A model generated the notes under the pieces. The model was not told the origin of the DNA and did no database searches. It saw nothing but the letters and a program-made list of their open reading frames with translations. Positions 59,470-64,000 of a DNA stretch of 64,000 bases are shown here, piece after piece. Made by a program: the position numbers and the translations under genes. The stretch lies in contig WBMV01000261.1 of NCBI GenBank assembly GCA_013396655.1, forward strand, positions 1-64,000, given 5' to 3'. The first letter of the stretch is position 1. Each line of letters starts with the position of its first letter. Source of the stretch: Campylorhamphus procurvoides (Eukaryota; Chordata; Aves; Passeriformes; Dendrocolaptidae).

Positions 59470-61830
59470 CATCCAAAGACACCAGAACGTTACACCAAGG
59501 CCTGCAGTGCTCTGAGAATGCCAGCACTGCCTTCTGCAACACCAGCTCTTTTTATAGTTGTAGGGAGGAAATTAAAGTCTCCTGTTCTAAGCTGGTTGCC
59601 AAAGATTGTGGGCAAATTGAGGGGTTTTTATACAGTATTTCCTCATCTGTAGAAATCTCCCTGCACTTGTAAAGTTTCCGTTTGTGTGAGCTACCAAAGA
59701 GAATTGAGAAATGAAAATGTTTCTCTGCATCTATCCATGTCTGTGACCTTGTGTTTCCCTTTTCTGTCACCAGCTGTAGCACTTTGCATATTTTTGTTTT
59801 TGATTGCCAAGTGCTCTGGTCAGTTATTTTCTGTTATTGGAGTGATGATAATGAAATGTTTGTGTACAAATATCTACTTCCTGATTGGGTCCCATGAAAG
59901 AAATGCACAATCACAGTGTGACAGTGAAACATCTCTGGAAATGCTCATTCATGTGTTGTTGCCCACAATGTTCTAAATACATTGTAAAAAGTTAAGAATC
60001 ACTCTTTGGTCATAACTGGGGATTAAGTTCCCACGAGTGACTGTGTTTTAGCAGCCACAAGAAGGTTCCCTGCACGTTCCCATGGTGGGAGGTTTGTTGT
60101 CCCAGGGAGCACAGGGATGTTGCTCAAGGCTGAATGGGAGCAAAGTTTCCTGCTGGCTCAGAACCATCCTTGTTTATGATCCCCAGAGAGTGCCAGATTC
60201 TTGCAGATGTTTCTCTCCCCCTGAAAACGCTGATATTTGCTGCTCAAACACCTCTCTAGAGGGATGTCTGGGGCAGGACAGGTGTCCTCCAGGCTCCTGT
60301 GTGCTGTGGCTGAAACATCTGAGGGGCTGAATGTGCCACCTGATGGCAGCACCAAGCCGTGGATGGGCACTGGGTTTAATTCCACTGAAACTGAACCCTT
60401 CTATGTTCTGAAATTTGCTGTGTGGTGTTGTGGGTAAGGCCACAGACTGTTCCACACTACAACTTGTCGTCTTTGCTTTGCCATTATCTGCTCTCATCTC
60501 AGTTTCTTCAAGGTCTATTTAACAGAGAAAATACCATATTCCTCCTTAGCATTTTTTGCTATGAAGAGATTCATAAGGGATGGTTGTTGTTTGGGCACAG
60601 TATTTTTAAATTTAACTTTTGTCTACAGTTGCTAAGTGTTATTCTGCTGCCTGACAGCGAGTGAGAAGTAAGGTCTGAAGATTTACCTGCCTTGAACAAA
60701 CGTGACTTCCCCATGGCAGTAAGTTAGAAATGCAAGGGAAAGTGGCTCACCACAGGCTTCCCCCTCCTCGAGCCCAGCTCTAGGATGTTGGGGTTTCATG
60801 CAGATGTTTCCTCACTGTGAACTGTGCTGAGAGTCAGCACAACCATTTCATATACCTTGTGAAGCACTGCCCACCACAGCACAGCGATTGTGTGTGTGTA
60901 CCTGGAGGGCTGAGTCTACTTTTGTCACCCTAAGGACAAGCTTTCACAACAGGAACGTGCCTGAGTGTGGAGAAGTCCAATATAAATGTCCAGCTCTGTG
61001 AGGATGAGTGGAAACAGCTCGTGGGTTAAATGGTGCTGTGAAGGATGTGTGGACAGCAGTGGCCTGTGATATTCCCTGGCATTTTGGAGATGACATCTGC
61101 AAATGCAACGTTAGAAGGGAGAGTAGGGCTGGTCAGTTTGTTCTCAGAAGGCAGGATGGCTTCCCCTGCTCTCAGTCCCCTCTCTTCTTCCTCCATATCC
61201 TTGTGCCTTGTCCACTTGGAGTTTGCCAAGCATCCTGCCACGAATTTGATGCAGTGTTGCTCCCTCTTTCCTCAATTTATCAAAACCACATTGGCAAAGT
61301 TCCCTGTTCATTGTTCTAACAAATAATTTCCTGCTCTTTAGGTGGGACCTGTTTTTCTGCTGAAAGCAATCAGTTCCATCAGTGTTCATTAAGATCATGT
61401 ACCAAATCCTGATGTACTTGTGCAGTGGCTTCCTTTGGCTTGTTCATATATAGAGCTGAATTGTGTAATGGGGCAGAGCTTTGGCCTGGGACAAGGGTTA
61501 CATCAGATAAGAAATGAGATGTCTGATCTCAGCTAAAGGAACAGATGCCAACGCTCTCTAAGATAAGTAACAGAATCAAGCCCTCCCTTTTCTGCTTTGT
61601 CTGGACTACTTTTCTTATTTAAAGATGGACAAAAAAGTAGCCTGGCCTTTAATGACCTATTTACAGTTTGACCCATGTTCCCTAAAAACAGCCTGTGTCA
61701 GCTGTGGTGTAATAATTAGTGCAATTTCTGTGCCATCCTAGGCAGGACACCAAGTGGAACTGTGCAGGCTGGTTTTTTGATTGTCATGGGAGAATTCAGT
61801 AGGCTGAATCAATATAAAATCCATCTGATA
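59470..61830. other. Intergenic DNA between convergent ITIM gene and ADORA3
   Basis: No coding exon, RNA gene or known repeat was seen. All ORFs are short, without homology I recognise or splice context. Confidence 0.5.
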
Positions 61831-61833
61831 TTT

Positions 61834-61839
61834 TTTATT
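61834..61839 (-). terminator. Candidate ADORA3 polyadenylation signal
   Basis: AATAAA on the minus strand, about 360 bases past the ADORA3 stop codon. Confidence 0.5.
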
Positions 61840-62195
61840 ATTCATGAAAATGTGACAGCACGAGTTGACCAGACTCAAGTTTAGTCTAAATGGACAGAGA
61901 AGACAAAGGCTGTGAGAACAGTCAGTGAGGTTGTGAGCTGCTGGGTTACAAAGAACACATTTATCCTGTTTTTCAGTGGACTCAACCAGTTCTTACGTTA
62001 AAAAAAACCCAAAAAAAACCCAACACTAGACAATATTTCCTTCTGTATTTTGAAATTATATAATACAAAGACATATATACACACACAGCTTTAGGGTAAC
62101 CTTCAGATCTACATGATGCTACATTTTCCCCATGTGTTTCTTAGCAAAGCCAGGTGGTTTATCAATGGTCTGGAATATAGTGGCAGGTTCAGGCT

Positions 62196-64000
62196 TTATT
62201 TATGACTGTGGGTCTGTTGTTTCTCTGTGAGAGCTGGGTCTGGTTTTTTGCACAGGATATAGGTCCTTAAAATGAAAAGGTACGTGGTTTTGAACTTCTT
62301 TATCCTCCAGGCGTAGACAATGGGGTTCATAGCAGAATTGACATGGGATAACAGGATTGCCAAGTAGATCAAATGCAGGGGGATCTGAGTCTCAGGGTAA
62401 AAATAGGCAATGCAGTTTATAATGCACAGAGGCAACCAGGATATTGCAAACAGGAAGAGAACAAGTGCAAGGGACTTGGCTGTCTTGAACTCTTGCCCAT
62501 AAAAACCTCCAGCCCCTCTCATACTGGTCAGACCGTGCCCCAGCTTTGTCCTGATGATGTGGAAGATTTCAATATACAGAGCACACATGATGAGCAGGGG
62601 GAAGAGGGTGCACGTGAAGAAGCCAATATATACCATGTAATCCATTCTCATCACAGACATGAATCGACACCTGAGGAAGTCGGAGTTTCTTGACTCGTGC
62701 CAGCCAAACATGGGGATGAGCCCCACCAGCAGGGACACAGACCAGCACAGCCCCAGTGCCCACCAAACTCTTCTCTCTGAAGTGATTTTTTTATACCTGT
62801 CAGGGAAGAAAACCCAGGCTGTGTTAAAGAGAAGTGTTTAAAACACTTAGGGATGGTTTCAAGAACTCACACGTTCAGATACTAAAAGGTCATTATCAGA
62901 AAATGGAGCATTAGTTTTTGTTTTGTTTTTTGTTAATGGGGAAACCGAATCTTATCTTGAGACAAGACCCAACAGTTATTTTGCAGTGTCAGTGAGAATT
63001 GTGCTTAACTTCCCTGTTTATAGTTGGATGGTTTTATCTCTTTTATTTTTTCTTTCACTGTGATCTTAGTGCTCCTCCAAGATATTGTGTTCCTGCTATT
63101 AGCAGTTGTCTTATTTCTCAGCTTTCTTAGTTGTACCTTCCTCTTTATATTTGGTATATAAAATGTTCTTTTTTACTTTAATTTCATAAGTCCATTCACA
63201 TAAAAAGATACTATTTTTTTTGATGCTTGAGATTACGCTTTGCATTGTTACTTTATGTACTTTTCCATTTAAATATAAACAGTGAACGGTTTAAGTTAAC
63301 CCCCAGTAAGTTTGTTACGACTTTTATGTTTTCAGCAAACGCTAAAAGGAATTTTATTTAAAAGACCTGCCTCAGAAACCCAAAGAAACTTCTAGCACAC
63401 TCAGCATCCTGCCCAGGATGAAGAATTTAACAGTTCACCCACAGACTCATCCTGTGGCCAAGCTCTGGTGCGTGACAGCACCGAGCTATTGGCCCTTTGT
63501 GAGCACCCCGGGGGTCTCTCTGTGCTGCACCAGCTGCAGAGAGGGGTCCCTGCTCCACAAAGCTCAGCTCAGCGGGGCTTTTGGGCACAAACAGCCACTT
63601 ATTTGTTAGAGAAGGGCCAAGCTGAGGAGGTGGCACCCGTGGGGCACAGGCTGGGCAGGAGCAGAGGAGCAGCACTCACCTGGTGGGCAGCTTCACTCGC
63701 AGGTACCTGTCGATGGCGATGGCCAGGAGGGAGAAGATGGAGGCGTTGGTGAAGATCACCATGAGGCAGCACAGGAAGAGGCAGGTGTAGAAGTGCACGG
63801 AGATGCCCAGGCTCACCACGATGGCCAGGGGCACCACGAGGATCCCCACGGCGATATCGGCCAGCGCCAGGGACACGATGAAGTACAGGGTCATGTTCTG
63901 GAAGGTCGAGCTCAGCTTCACCACCCAGATCACCAGGATGTTGCCCAAAGTGGCAAGCAAAGCCACCAGGCACTCAGTGCCAATGTAAATCCCGTCCAGG
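62196..64000 (-). CDS. ADORA3: Adenosine A3 receptor, 2 coding exons, 5' end cut by window
   Basis: Gi-coupled adenosine receptor of the rhodopsin family. CDS exons on the minus strand are 63680-64000 (start codon beyond the edge) and 62196-62796, with a phase 2 intron after the DRY motif. This position is typical of adenosine receptors. 306 residues are visible (human total 318), so only the first dozen or so are missing. TM1 begins near [17 protein letters not shown]2 has [20 protein letters not shown], and TM3 ends [13 protein letters not shown]6 has [12 protein letters not shown], and TM7 has [18 protein letters not shown] with the NPxxY motif. [17 protein letters not shown] before TM6 closely matches A3 of mammals. 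A Cys pair between TM3 and the second extracellular loop is present (YTCLF and FLRCRF). It is closest to A3 by both sequence and neighbours; A1 is the next alternative. Confidence 0.92.

Noticed and set aside
1..64000. CRISPR arrays, prophage or endogenous retrovirus
   Set aside because: No regularly spaced short repeats with unique spacers, no LTR pairs and no gag/pol/env-like ORFs were found.

Overview
This is a nuclear genomic window from a bird. Five intron-containing vertebrate genes splice cleanly with GT-AG junctions and consistent phases, one more is partial at the right edge, and two further loci are less certain. Many truncated CR1 retroposon 3' ends, with the typical avian 'aaaccattctgtgattc' tail, lie in introns and between genes. 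There are no prokaryotic operons, CRISPR arrays or phage genes. Gene order joins two blocks that are separate in human (6p21.1 and 1p13.2). This resembles the arrangement I recall for chicken chromosome 26, so a microchromosome is likely. The species cannot be named from the sequence.

Left block (1-28,000). The window opens with a GC-rich, promoter-like stretch and an AT-rich array of about ten diverged ~55-bp repeats. Next come GUCA1B (GCAP2, + strand, 4 exons) and GUCA1A (GCAP1, - strand, 4 exons), tail to tail. These are Ca2+ sensors of photoreceptor guanylate cyclase and look like an inverted duplicate pair with equal intron phases. Upstream of GUCA1A on the same strand is a 104-codon ORF that I assign tentatively to the 'GUCA1A neighbour' gene (GUCA1ANB/CIMIP3).

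Middle (28,000-43,700). The orthologue of human C6orf132 (+ strand, 5 exons, about 1085 residues, proline-rich) fills this part. Its first-exon region is mis-assembled: two single-N gaps flank a second copy of the sequence around exon 1.

Right block (46,300-64,000). WDR77 (MEP50, - strand, 10 exons) and ATP5PB (subunit b of mitochondrial ATP synthase, + strand, 7 exons) are head to head over a 243-bp CpG-rich shared promoter with two TCTCGCGAGA elements. Then comes a small single-pass membrane protein with a Thr-rich stalk and an ITIM (C1orf162-like, + strand), preceded by a damaged immunoglobulin-like exon. Last is ADORA3 (adenosine A3 receptor, - strand), whose first codons lie beyond the window.

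I found no wholly new system. The most interesting signals are the ITIM gene with its Ig-exon relic, the twin TCTCGCGAGA promoter, the minisatellite and duplicated splice donor in WDR77, and the false duplication at C6orf132 exon 1.
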